The translations under genes were made by a program, and so were the position numbers. Of a stretch of DNA of 5,195 nucleotides, positions 5,195-5,195 are shown in pieces (position 1 is the stretch's first letter; each line of letters starts with the position of its first letter). The stretch is from CAZXTR01 sp964643615. GTDB taxonomy: Bacteria; Pseudomonadota; Alphaproteobacteria; CAAHEQ01; UBA3637. Under the pieces are notes generated by a model, which made no database searches, was not told the origin of the DNA, and saw nothing but the letters and a program-made list of their open reading frames with translations. The DNA is taken from the NCBI GenBank assembly GCA_964643615.1, contig CAZXTR010000051.1, positions 1 through 5,195 of the forward strand, given 5' to 3'.

Positions 5195-5195
5195 G

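Overview
This window holds one compact seven-gene operon, entirely on the minus strand (transcribed right to left). It looks like a DNA-modification, restriction and anti-phage island. There are no tRNAs, rRNAs, CRISPR repeats, transposases or integrases. Genes are separated by only 2 to 10 bases, all seven end in TAA, and most starts lack a Shine-Dalgarno sequence. The host is an AT-rich bacterium. The weak Shine-Dalgarno usage, very tight packing and a GC-rich hairpin at the left edge would suit a Patescibacteria (CPR) genome, but this is a low-confidence guess and no gene here is a taxonomic marker.

In transcription order: (1) 5175-4966, a small Xre/Cro-type repressor that could be the control protein of the cassette, with an inverted repeat just upstream. 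(2) 4960-4349, a GIY-YIG (T5orf172-like) nuclease domain joined to a RAMA-like C-terminal domain. (3) about 4338-3589, a TIGR02391/Ymh-type protein with a C-terminal HEPN-like domain and an RNEKAH (Rx4H) motif, a likely abortive-infection RNase. (4) 3586-2804, a small DNA methyltransferase with motif I FDPFLGSGTT and an unusual catalytic motif HPPY. (5) 2801-1902, an unfamiliar protein with a PD-(D/E)xK-like signature (E166, D187, D196-Q-K198), probably the restriction endonuclease. (6) 1897-830, a Dam/D12-class N6-adenine methyltransferase with FAGTG and DPPY. (7) 825-88, a HARE-HTH domain, an acidic linker and a second PD-(D/E)xK nuclease domain of the QxK variant.

Taken together: two DNA-methylating enzymes of different classes (writers), two or three predicted DNA nucleases (cutters), two domains proposed in the literature to sense modified or particular DNA (RAMA, HARE-HTH), a HEPN RNase as possible suicide backup, and a repressor for timing. 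Genes 4-6 (methylase, nuclease, methylase) have the layout of a Type II system with an asymmetric site needing two methylases. Genes 1-3 are more GC-rich (about 39-42% in hand counts over genes 1-2) than the methylase/nuclease part (about 28-33%), so the operon may be a mosaic. Bases 1-80 are 55% GC and mark the left boundary of the island.
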